A stretch of 64,000 bases of DNA from Caulobacter mirabilis (GTDB lineage Bacteria; Pseudomonadota; Alphaproteobacteria; Caulobacterales; Caulobacteraceae). Below, one piece after another: positions 27,264 to 34,446 of this stretch. Each line of letters starts with the position of its first letter. Positions within the stretch are counted from its first letter, which is position 1. The notes beneath the pieces are model-generated. The model was not told the DNA's origin, did no database searches, and worked only from the letters and a program-made list of their open reading frames with translations. Made by a program: the position numbers and the translations under genes. The stretch spans positions 2,294,001 to 2,358,000 of the forward strand of contig NZ_CP024201.1 of the NCBI RefSeq assembly GCF_002749615.1. The letters run 5' to 3'.

Positions 27264-29252
27264 ATGAAGTCAGTCAAGCTGTGGCTCCTGGGCGCCAGCG
27301 TCCTGACCAGCCTGGGCACGCAGGCCCAGGCCCAGACCGAGAAGAGTCTCGAGATCGAGCCGATCTTCGTCACCGCCAGCAAGCGCGCCCAGACCCTGGA
27401 CACCCTGGACGGCCAGGCGCTGATCGTGCGCGGCGATGATATCGCCCTGGCGCGCGCGGTCACCCTCGACCAGCTGGGCTCGGTGGTCGGCGACCTGACC
27501 GCTCGGCAACGGGCCAGCAAGACCTATCTCAGCCTCACGCTACGCGGCCAGTCGTCGGTCGACTTCTACAATCCGACGGTCCAGATCTATCTCGACGGCG
27601 TCCCCCAGGATCAGGCGACCTTCGGTCAGGCCCTGCCCCTCAACCTTCAGCAGGTCGAGGTTCTCTACGGCCCTCAGAGCACCCTTTACGGCCGCGGCGC
27701 GATGGGCGGGGTCGTCAACCTGGTCTCCAGCGCGCCCGACGGTCGGACGTTCATCGCCCAGGGCGAGGTCGCCGAACGGACGCGCGGCGCCTCCGCCCTG
27801 GGCGACCTGACGCTCGGCAAGGGCGTCTTCCTGGAGCTGTCCGGCGGCTACCGCGAGGAGGATGGCGAGTACCGCAGCCCGGCCGATGGATCCCGCCTGG
27901 GCGACAGCACGAGCATCAACGGCCGCGCCCGCCTGCGCATCGCCCCCGAGGACAGGCCCTTCAGCGCCCTGCTGACCGTGTCGCGCATGGACGTCCGCTC
28001 TCAGGAGGAACAGTACGTCCTGGCGCCCAATCTCGAGTCCCGCATCGTGTTCCCGGCCGAGAACCGCTACCGGTTGACCCATGATCTCGTCAGCCTGAGG
28101 ATCGATGGCGAGATCGGCGACGCGCGGCTGACCTCGGTGACCGCCTACCAGGACCGCGACTACCAGCGGATGGTCATGAGCATCCTCAGTCCCGAGACCC
28201 AGGAGACTTTCACCCAGGAGCTGCGCCTGAGTTCGGATGCATCGGCGGACGCCCGGCTGTCCTATGTCGCCGGCCTGGCCTACGAGCATACCGACTTCAC
28301 CTTCGCCCGCCCGGCCTACGGTCAGAGCGCGGCACAGACGCTTGAGACCTACGCGGCCTTCGGCGAGGCGACCCGGCGGTTCGGCGAGAAGCTGGACATC
28401 ACCGCGGGCCTCCGGCTCGACAAGCACAGCGTGAAGGCCACAGCCGGCCAGAGCGGCGTATTCCTGAGCCGCGAAAAGGACTTCAGCAGCGTCTCGCCGA
28501 AGCTGGCCATCGGCTACCAGTGGCGCGACGACACCCGCCTCTACGCTCAGGTCAGCAGCGGCTACAAGGCCGGCGGTTTCAGCCGGTTCGTGACGCCGAC
28601 CACGGTCGGCTTCTCCTACAGGCCCGAAAAGCTCTGGAATCTCGAGGCCGGCTTGCGCGCCCGCCGCCTGGACGATCGCCTGCAGATGTCCGCGGCGGTC
28701 TATGTCACCCGCAGCGAGGACTACCAGTACTATGTCGGCTTCGCGCCCAGCCAGTACCTGAGCAACGTCGGCGAGGTGGAATCCAAGGGCGCCGAGGTCC
28801 GGCTGGACTGGCAGGTCGACGCCGACTGGCGCATCGAGACCCGCGCCGCCTACAACCAGGCGCGCTTCACGGCTTACAGCAACCCCACCAACCCGACGGC
28901 CGACCTGACCGGCAACACCCTGCCCTACGCGCCGCGCTGGACGGGGCGAGCCGCGCTGACCCGGCGTTTCGCGCTGCCGGGCGCGTTCGGGGCCTTGGAG
29001 GCGCAGGTCGGCGCGACCTACTCGGGGCGCTACTGGTTCGAGGAAAGCAACGCCCTCGGTCAGGGCGCCTTCGTGCTCTATGACGCGCGGCTGTCGTGGC
29101 GGCCCAAGCCGGAGATCGCGGTGGATCTCTACGGCGAGAACCTGGGCGACGAGATCTACGCGCCCTACGGCGTGGCGTTCGGGCCCGGCGTCAATGTCTA
29201 TCAGGTCGGATCGGGTCGCCAGATCGGCGTTCGCGTCCGCGCCGCCTACTGA
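27264..29252 (+). CDS. TonB-dependent receptor, siderophore type
   Basis: A 662-residue outer-membrane receptor. AGGGGA about 8 bases before ATG 27264 supports the start. It has a signal peptide (1-23, QAQAQT), TonB-box-like EPIFVTAS, a plug (about 35-165 with VEVLYGPQSTLYGRGAMGGVVNLVS) and a 22-strand-type barrel ending in VRAAY. The length and plug match FyuA/FptA-like ferric siderophore receptors, and there is no STN signalling domain. Neighbours (AraC regulator, Fur-like dyad, PepSY protein) support iron-siderophore uptake. No siderophore synthesis genes are in view, so the ligand may be a xenosiderophore. Confidence 0.9.
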   Translation: MKSVKLWLLGASVLTSLGTQAQAQTEKSLEIEPIFVTASKRAQTLDTLDGQALIVRGDDIALARAVTLDQLGSVVGDLTARQRASKTYLSLTLRGQSSVDFYNPTVQIYLDGVPQDQATFGQALPLNLQQVEVLYGPQSTLYGRGAMGGVVNLVSSAPDGRTFIAQGEVAERTRGASALGDLTLGKGVFLELSGGYREEDGEYRSPADGSRLGDSTSINGRARLRIAPEDRPFSALLTVSRMDVRSQEEQYVLAPNLESRIVFPAENRYRLTHDLVSLRIDGEIGDARLTSVTAYQDRDYQRMVMSILSPETQETFTQELRLSSDASADARLSYVAGLAYEHTDFTFARPAYGQSAAQTLETYAAFGEATRRFGEKLDITAGLRLDKHSVKATAGQSGVFLSREKDFSSVSPKLAIGYQWRDDTRLYAQVSSGYKAGGFSRFVTPTTVGFSYRPEKLWNLEAGLRARRLDDRLQMSAAVYVTRSEDYQYYVGFAPSQYLSNVGEVESKGAEVRLDWQVDADWRIETRAAYNQARFTAYSNPTNPTADLTGNTLPYAPRWTGRAALTRRFALPGAFGALEAQVGATYSGRYWFEESNALGQGAFVLYDARLSWRPKPEIAVDLYGENLGDEIYAPYGVAFGPGVNVYQVGSGRQIGVRVRAAY

Positions 29253-29260
29253 GCCGGACC

Positions 29261-30355
29261 ATGCGCTTCTGGGTCTGGACGCATAAATGGTCGAGCCTGG
29301 TCTGCACGGCGTTCCTGCTGGTGCTGTGCGTGACCGGCCTGCCGCTGATCTTCCGAGGCGAGATCGACCACGCCCTGGGCTACGGCGCGAGCGGCAGCGC
29401 CGCAGCGAAGTCCGCCCCGCTGGCCGCGATCGAGGCGGCGGCCCGGGCCGAGCGTCCCACAGGCAGCATCCAGTTCCTGGTCTGGGAGCCGGACAAGCCC
29501 GGGGTGATCACCCTGTCCATCGCGCCGGCCGACGCCAAGACGTTCCATGACAACGAGAACCTCCTGATCGACGCGGCGACAGCCAAGCCCGTGGCCGGCG
29601 CCGGCAAGGCCAGCCCAACCCAGTGGCTGGTCGACCTGCACGCCAGCCTGCTGCTGGGACCTATCGGCGCCCTCCTGTTGGGCCTGCCGGCGCTGCTGCT
29701 CATCGTCGCCCTGGTCTCCGGCGTGGTCATCTACGGCCCCTTCGCCCGCAAGGCGGGGTTCGCCATGGTGCGAAAGGACCGCAGCCGACGGACGATCTGG
29801 CTGGACGCGCACAACATGCTGGGCGTGGTGATCCTGGCCTGGACGCTGGTCGTCGGCGCCACCGGCCTGATCAACACCTGGGGCGAATACGTCATCCGCT
29901 TCTGGCAGATGAGCGAGCTGTCGCGCTACTCGGCCGTCGGCGGATCGCCGGCCGGGCCCGTCGCCTCGATCGATCAGATCGTCGACGTCGCCCGGGCGCG
30001 CTATCCGGCGTTCGAGCCCTACTTCGTCGCCTATCCGGGCTCCATCATGGCGGGGGAGAGCTTCCACGCGGTCTATCTGCGCGGGCCGCAGGGGCTGGAG
30101 GAGCACATTTTCAAGCCGGTGCTCGTCGAGAGCGCCACCGGCCGAGTGCTGGCGGCGCCGGAGGCTCCCTGGTACGTCTCGATCCTGGCGCTGTCGCAGC
30201 CGCTGCATTTCGGCGACTACGGCGGCGCGCCGCTCAAGGTCCTCTGGGCTCTGCTCGATCTCGTCACCATAGCCGTCTTGGCGAGCGGCCTGCGGCTGAC
30301 CTTCTCCGGCGGGCGCAAGGCGACCGGCGCCGCCCTTTCGGAGGAGCCGGCATGA
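29261..30355 (+). CDS. PepSY-associated transmembrane protein (iron locus)
   Basis: A 364-residue inner-membrane protein of the PepSY_TM/PiuB family. The start at ATG 29261 is chosen because the protein then opens with the family motif FWVWTHKWSSLVCTAFLLVLCVTG. Three further helices lie near residues 130-155 (WLVDLHASLLLGPIGALLLGLP), 185-210 (AHNMLGVVILAWTLVVGATG) and 325-345. Membrane-border histidines (H8, DLHAS, DAHNM) are candidate haem or metal ligands. FpvG-type relatives take part in reducing ferric siderophores in the periplasm; that role is plausible given the receptor 8 bases upstream. It overlaps the next small gene in ATGA. Confidence 0.87.
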   Translation: MRFWVWTHKWSSLVCTAFLLVLCVTGLPLIFRGEIDHALGYGASGSAAAKSAPLAAIEAAARAERPTGSIQFLVWEPDKPGVITLSIAPADAKTFHDNENLLIDAATAKPVAGAGKASPTQWLVDLHASLLLGPIGALLLGLPALLLIVALVSGVVIYGPFARKAGFAMVRKDRSRRTIWLDAHNMLGVVILAWTLVVGATGLINTWGEYVIRFWQMSELSRYSAVGGSPAGPVASIDQIVDVARARYPAFEPYFVAYPGSIMAGESFHAVYLRGPQGLEEHIFKPVLVESATGRVLAAPEAPWYVSILALSQPLHFGDYGGAPLKVLWALLDLVTIAVLASGLRLTFSGGRKATGAALSEEPA

Positions 30356-30567
30356 AGACGCCCCTGCTCCTGGTCCCGGGGCTCGTCGCCGCCGCGACCC
30401 TGGCCGGGCTCTGGATCGCCCTGTACGGCGCCGGGGCCTGGGACCTGCTGGCCTATGCGTTGCTGGCGCCGTTGGCGATCTTCACCGGGCTTGTTTCGCT
30501 TCGCGCCGCCCGGGCGTTGTTCACACGACCGTCGGGGGCCGATGTCGACGGCCGGCCGGGCGACTGA
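30352..30567 (+). CDS. Small membrane protein of the siderophore operon
   Basis: A 71-residue protein with two hydrophobic helices (about residues 4-26 and 30-52) and a polar C-terminus. ATG overlaps the PepSY stop codon (ATGA), a strong sign of a real, coupled gene, with GGAGGAG-like sequence (GAGGAGCC, 30341-30348) as ribosome site. I do not recognise a named family. Small proteins of this kind often close PepSY-TonB-receptor operons. It might be an accessory subunit of the PepSY protein, but this is inferred from position only. Confidence 0.7.
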   Translation: MKTPLLLVPGLVAAATLAGLWIALYGAGAWDLLAYALLAPLAIFTGLVSLRAARALFTRPSGADVDGRPGD

Positions 30568-30577
30568 GCGGTCAGTC
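30562..30577. terminator. Hairpin spanning both convergent stop codons
   Basis: GACTGA-GCGG-TCAGTC is a perfect 6-base stem with a 4-base loop. It contains the TGA of the small membrane gene (plus strand) and the TGA of the serine hydrolase (minus strand). There is no T-run. It may act as a compact bidirectional terminator or simply reflect the two stop contexts. Confidence 0.3.
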
Positions 30578-32575
30578 CGCCTCGGCGAAGACGTACGTGT
30601 TCTGGGCGTCGCGGATGGTCAACGTCCGCCGCCCCTCGGACACGCCGGCCACGAACGGGAAAGGCGAGCTCGCGGTCATCACGACGTACTCGACCGTCCC
30701 ATCCGCCTGTTCGCGCGCGGCGACCGGCGCCTTCCAGGCGCCGAAGTCGAAGACCGTCTGCGGCCCCGTGGTCTCGACTCTCAGGTCTCCGAGAAACGCG
30801 TTGCGATAGCGGGGCGCGAGCGCGGCGGCCCGGGTCTCGCCAATGGGATATCGCACCGCTTGGCGCGACGTCGCGCGCTGCTGGCGATCGGCGGTCGCGG
30901 CGGCCTCAACCATGCTGTCGGCCTCGGGCTGGCCGTCGAAGAGCACCTCCAGAAGCTTCCGCGGGAACGCCTCCATGAGGACATTGCCCGTGCTGGCGTT
31001 CATCAGGATCACCACCCCGACGCCATGTTCGGGCAGCCAAATCACGTCGCCCCGGAAGCCGTACATCCGGCCGCCATGCGACAGGATCGGCGTCCCGGTC
31101 GAGATGTCGGTATCGAGCCCCATCCCATACCAGGAGTTCCGCCCGGTGCTGATCTGGGACGCCCATCGGGCCTTCAGCGCCTTCTCGGAGATGTACCGCC
31201 GGCCGTCGGGCAGCAGGCCGCCGGCCAACTCCATTCGAACATAGGCCAACAGATCGTCGACGTTGCTCCAGGCGCCGCCCGTCGGCCTCACCGCATGCAT
31301 CTGCCGATCCCGCGCCGGCTCGACGACGGCGAGGTCTCCCAAGGGCGTCACGCCATGGAGCCGAGCGTAGTTGCCCCGCATCGCGCGATCGAAATCAAAC
31401 GTCGACCGCCTCATGCCCAGCGGCCCAAACACTCGGTCCTGCATGGTGAGGTCGTAGGCCCGGCCCAGTTCCAGGTCAGGGCGGGCCGCATGGCCGCCGA
31501 CATAGCCGCCGGCCGCCGCGATCGGGTTGGAATACTGATAGGTCGCGCCGAAGGCGCTGGTCGGCCGCATCCTGGCGAGGATGTCGAAGGTGATGGTCGC
31601 AGGCGAGTCCGCCGCCGCGAACTCCCAGTCCAGGTTCCGGTAGGGCAAGCCGGTGCAGGCGCAGAGCAGATGCCGGACCTGGATCTTCCGCGTCGTGTCC
31701 GCGTCCGCCAGGGCGAACGCCGGCAGGGCGTCGACCACCGGCGTGTCCCAGGCCAGCTTCTCCTCGTCGACGAGCTTGGCCAGCATCAGCGTCGTCAGCG
31801 GCTTGGTGTTGGAGGCGATCAGGTAGAGCGTGTCCGCGTCGACCGGAGCCGGCTTGCCCTGCTCGCGCACGCCGAACCCGCCGGCGAACAGCACCTGGCC
31901 GTCCTGCACGATGCCGATGGAGACGCCGGGAACCTCGAGCGCCTTCATGGACGTCTCGACGAAGCGCTTGAGCTTCTCGATCCGGGCGGCGTCCAGCCTA
32001 TGCGCTTTGCGTCCCGCGAAGCTCTCACGGACATGGCCGACTGGAAGGAACCCCTCGCGGATCGTCTGTAGATCGGCGGAGCGTTTTCCGCTGACGGCGT
32101 TGGTCAGATCCTCGATCCGGACCACCCACCGGTCCCCGCTCCGCATCGCCTGGGCCGAAAGCCGCCGCGCCGAGGCGGCCGTCGTACGGTAGAGAAAGCG
32201 GCGACCATCCCGCCAGCCGCCCTGATTGGCGACTGGAACCGAGGTGATCGGATCAAGCGCCACCTCGCTCTGGTACAGGCCCCAGGCCTCGGCGACAGCG
32301 GCGTCGGCGTCCTTCGCGCGGGCGTCCACGAGGGCGACCCGCGAGCCGGCTTCGGGGGCTTCCAGGATGACCACCGCGTCGCGGCGGATCAGCGTCCAGC
32401 CGGCAGGCTTCAGGAACGCATGTCCGGCGTCGGTGACGCCGGGTTGGTCATGAGCAGATCCCGCCGGCGCCGGGGCCGGTTCCTGCGCGACGGCCCCCTC
32501 CCCGGAACAGGCGCAGGCGATCAGGCTCGCCAGCAGCGCGGACAAGGCCGCTCGTCCCCACAAGGCAAACCGCAT
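30572..32575 (-). CDS. Serine hydrolase, class C beta-lactamase family lipoprotein
   Basis: A 667-residue envelope protein. The N-terminus is a lipoprotein signal (SLIACACSG). Residues about 45-190 form an uncharacterised alpha/beta domain. The beta-lactamase/penicillin-binding fold follows, with Ser255-x-x-Lys258 (IASNTK), a YSN-type motif (YQYSNPI, about 350) and a His-Gly-Gly motif (LSHGGRMYG), all three catalytic boxes of the family. A C-terminal domain of about 130 residues resembles the DUF3471 tail. The family includes D-amino-peptidases, esterases and peptidoglycan enzymes; true beta-lactamases are shorter (about 380), so antibiotic resistance should not be assumed. It is transcribed alone, convergent with the iron operon. 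Confidence 0.87.
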   Translation of the reverse strand: MRFALWGRAALSALLASLIACACSGEGAVAQEPAPAPAGSAHDQPGVTDAGHAFLKPAGWTLIRRDAVVILEAPEAGSRVALVDARAKDADAAVAEAWGLYQSEVALDPITSVPVANQGGWRDGRRFLYRTTAASARRLSAQAMRSGDRWVVRIEDLTNAVSGKRSADLQTIREGFLPVGHVRESFAGRKAHRLDAARIEKLKRFVETSMKALEVPGVSIGIVQDGQVLFAGGFGVREQGKPAPVDADTLYLIASNTKPLTTLMLAKLVDEEKLAWDTPVVDALPAFALADADTTRKIQVRHLLCACTGLPYRNLDWEFAAADSPATITFDILARMRPTSAFGATYQYSNPIAAAGGYVGGHAARPDLELGRAYDLTMQDRVFGPLGMRRSTFDFDRAMRGNYARLHGVTPLGDLAVVEPARDRQMHAVRPTGGAWSNVDDLLAYVRMELAGGLLPDGRRYISEKALKARWASQISTGRNSWYGMGLDTDISTGTPILSHGGRMYGFRGDVIWLPEHGVGVVILMNASTGNVLMEAFPRKLLEVLFDGQPEADSMVEAAATADRQQRATSRQAVRYPIGETRAAALAPRYRNAFLGDLRVETTGPQTVFDFGAWKAPVAAREQADGTVEYVVMTASSPFPFVAGVSEGRRTLTIRDAQNTYVFAEAD

Positions 32576-32665
32576 CCGCGTCTCCGCCGCGCTCCGACCC
32601 GGGCGGCACGATCACCCAGAAAGCGAAGGTCTCCAAGGCCAGGGATGCGCGTTCGGCGAGCACAT

Positions 32666-32683
32666 TCCTGACACATCCTGACA
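32666..32683. promoter_or_regulatory. Tandem TCCTGACA repeat in divergent promoter region
   Basis: TCCTGACA occurs at 32666-32673 and again at 32676-32683, exactly one helical turn apart, in the 153-base gap between the divergent serine hydrolase and GFA genes. Same-face direct repeats can bind a dimeric regulator. No regulator is suggested. Confidence 0.25.
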
Positions 32684-32728
32684 GCAGACCGGCTTATCCT
32701 GCCGGAAACTGGTCACGGAGCCACGACG

Positions 32729-33127
32729 ATGTCCCTGAAAGCCTCTTGCCATTGCGGCGCCACCCAGATCGCCCTTTCCTTTCAGCCCACCGCGGCGAAG
32801 AGCTGCAACTGCACCTACTGTGACCGGACCGGCGCGATCTGGGCCTACTTCAAGCCCGGCGAGGTGGCGGTGCAGGCAGAGGCTGAGGCGACCTACGCCC
32901 CCAGCGGCATGAACAAGCACCACTTCTGCAGCAAATGCGGCATGCAGACCTGGGGCGAGTCGCCGGACTGGGCCTCGGTCTACAACGTCGACGGCACGCC
33001 CAAGCCGGGTTTCGAGGCCGGGTCGATGCCGACCGAGACGATCCTCGGCGTCAACCTGCGGCTGGTCGAGGACCTCGACTGGTCGAAGGTCGAGGTCGAG
33101 AAGGTCGACGGCCGAAACAACTGGTAA
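32729..33127 (+). CDS. GFA-family zinc protein (CENP-V/formaldehyde-activating fold)
   Basis: A 132-residue protein of the glutathione-dependent formaldehyde-activating enzyme (GFA) fold. Zinc ligands are complete: Cys7 and Cys9 (CHCGA), Cys26, Cys28 and Cys31 (CNCTYC), Cys67 and Cys70 (CSKCG). The length (about 130) is normal. Family members are mostly uncharacterised, and true formaldehyde activity is doubtful for many. CGGAG sits about 10 bases before ATG. It stands alone, divergent from the hydrolase and convergent with tonB 15 bases later. Confidence 0.9.
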   Translation: MSLKASCHCGATQIALSFQPTAAKSCNCTYCDRTGAIWAYFKPGEVAVQAEAEATYAPSGMNKHHFCSKCGMQTWGESPDWASVYNVDGTPKPGFEAGSMPTETILGVNLRLVEDLDWSKVEVEKVDGRNNW

Positions 33128-33142
33128 GGCTCGCGCCCTCGC

Positions 33143-33865
33143 CTAGCCGCGCATGAAGAACTCGACCGGCACGGAAAGGCTGAGAGGATCGCCGACCACC
33201 TCGGGCGGGGGCTTGGGGAGGGGCTGCGCCCGGCCAAGCAGCGCCACGGCTTCGCGGTCCAGCGCCGCGGAGCCGGAGCTGCGCTCGAGCGAGGCCGACA
33301 GGACCCGGCCCTGGCGGTCCATGCTGAAGCGGACGTAGACCACGCCCTGCCGGCGCTGGGCGCGGGCTTCGGTGGGGTACCGCTTCCGCCGTTCGAGATG
33401 GGCCAGCACCATCCCCTCCCAGGTCCGGGCGGACGAGGCTGTCGCGGCCGCCGGCGGCGCGGGGCGACTGGGCGGCGCCGTCGTCTCGGGGGCCGGCGGC
33501 GCCGTCGAGGTTGTCTCGACCCGGGGCGGCGTCGCGACCACCGCCAGGCTCTCGACATCCGGCGCGGCCAGCGGCTTCAGGCGCGGTTCGAACAGCGGCT
33601 TGGGCGGCGAGGGCTGCGGCGCGGCCTCGACCTGCTTCGGGCCGGGCGGCCGGTCGGAGGGCGGCCGCGGCGGCGCCTGAAGGCGCATCATCTCAACCTC
33701 GAACATCGGCTCCGGCGCCGGTTCGATCGCGGCGCGGCTGAACCAGTAGCCGCCCGCCAGGACGACCGGGACCGCGTGCAGGACGACCGAGAACGCGACG
33801 CCCGCGCCCCAGGCCCGCCGCCTTCGGCGTCCAGCCGGGGGCTCAGCCGAGGTGGTGGTCGACAT
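33143..33865 (-). CDS. TonB energy transducer of the haem operon (HasB-like)
   Basis: A 240-residue TonB protein with a short basic cytoplasmic N-terminus, one transmembrane helix (about residues 18-38), a proline-rich periplasmic spacer (about 45-145) and a C-terminal TonB domain (YPTEARAQRRQGVVYVRFSMDRQG and ALDREAVALLGRAQPLPKPP). It passes proton-motive energy to outer-membrane receptors. ATG 33865 is chosen because the helix then lies near the N-terminus as usual; a longer frame to 34090 would run through the haem oxygenase gene. It overlaps the haem oxygenase end by 23 bases, so it is probably dedicated to the haem receptor, as HasB is to HasR. No exbB/exbD lies in the window. Confidence 0.88.
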   Translation of the reverse strand: MSTTTSAEPPAGRRRRRAWGAGVAFSVVLHAVPVVLAGGYWFSRAAIEPAPEPMFEVEMMRLQAPPRPPSDRPPGPKQVEAAPQPSPPKPLFEPRLKPLAAPDVESLAVVATPPRVETTSTAPPAPETTAPPSRPAPPAAATASSARTWEGMVLAHLERRKRYPTEARAQRRQGVVYVRFSMDRQGRVLSASLERSSGSAALDREAVALLGRAQPLPKPPPEVVGDPLSLSVPVEFFMRG

Positions 33866-34433
33866 GGCTCTGCATCCGGGCGAAGGCCGCCTCCGCCCCC
33901 GCGACGACGCGCGCCTCCGCGGCGGCGTCGAGATCGACAGCGTCGAGAGCTTCGGTGAAGCGCCGCCAGTAGGCCGCCGGACCGTCCTCGGCCGGCGCCA
34001 AATGCCGAGCGCCGTGGGTGTCGGCCAGCCCCAGCTTCGCGGCCTGTTTCCGCAACACGGCGGCGCCCAGGTTCGAGCCCTCCGCGACATAGAGCCAGCC
34101 CAGGGCCGTCGGCGTATCGATCGGCCGGTCCGGACGGAACGTCGGCGTCGTCGCCCCGATCGGATCTTCCAGGTCGAGATCCGCGAGGTCGCGCATGATC
34201 AGCTGAATGCGGCGACGCTCGACGAGACCGGGGAGAAGCGCCTGCAGGCTCTCATCGTCGTAAAGTGCGGCGATGTCGTGGTGGAACAGGGCCTGCGCCG
34301 TGACGAACCGGCCGTAACCCTTCACCGTGTCGAAGGACGCCGCGGCCATGATGGAGCCGTCAAGCCGCTCGTGGACGGCATGGGTCAGCGCCTTGAGGCG
34401 GCGCGCGCGCGAAGGGTCGAGTACTTCGGTCAT
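33843..34433 (-). CDS. Haem oxygenase, bacterial HemO type
   Basis: A 196-residue cytosolic enzyme that opens haem to biliverdin, CO and iron. Near the N-terminus, LKALTHAVHERLDG supplies the probable proximal haem ligand (His21), and GWLYVAEGSNLGAAVL in the middle is the distal-helix glycine motif with the family's YVxxGSxxG pattern. The size equals HemO/PigA of Pseudomonas (about 198). GAGGA lies about 7 bases before ATG, and the receptor gene ends 13 bases upstream, so it is co-expressed with the haem receptor. Relation to phytochrome-linked BphO is possible, but no phytochrome is near. Confidence 0.92.
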   Translation of the reverse strand: MTEVLDPSRARRLKALTHAVHERLDGSIMAAASFDTVKGYGRFVTAQALFHHDIAALYDDESLQALLPGLVERRRIQLIMRDLADLDLEDPIGATTPTFRPDRPIDTPTALGWLYVAEGSNLGAAVLRKQAAKLGLADTHGARHLAPAEDGPAAYWRRFTEALDAVDLDAAAEARVVAGAEAAFARMQSHVDHHLG

Positions 34434-34446
34434 GGTCGATCCTCGG

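Noticed and set aside
30572-32575. Antibiotic-resistance beta-lactamase
   Set aside because: The fold is shared, but length, extra N- and C-terminal domains and the lipoprotein signal fit a housekeeping serine hydrolase rather than AmpC.
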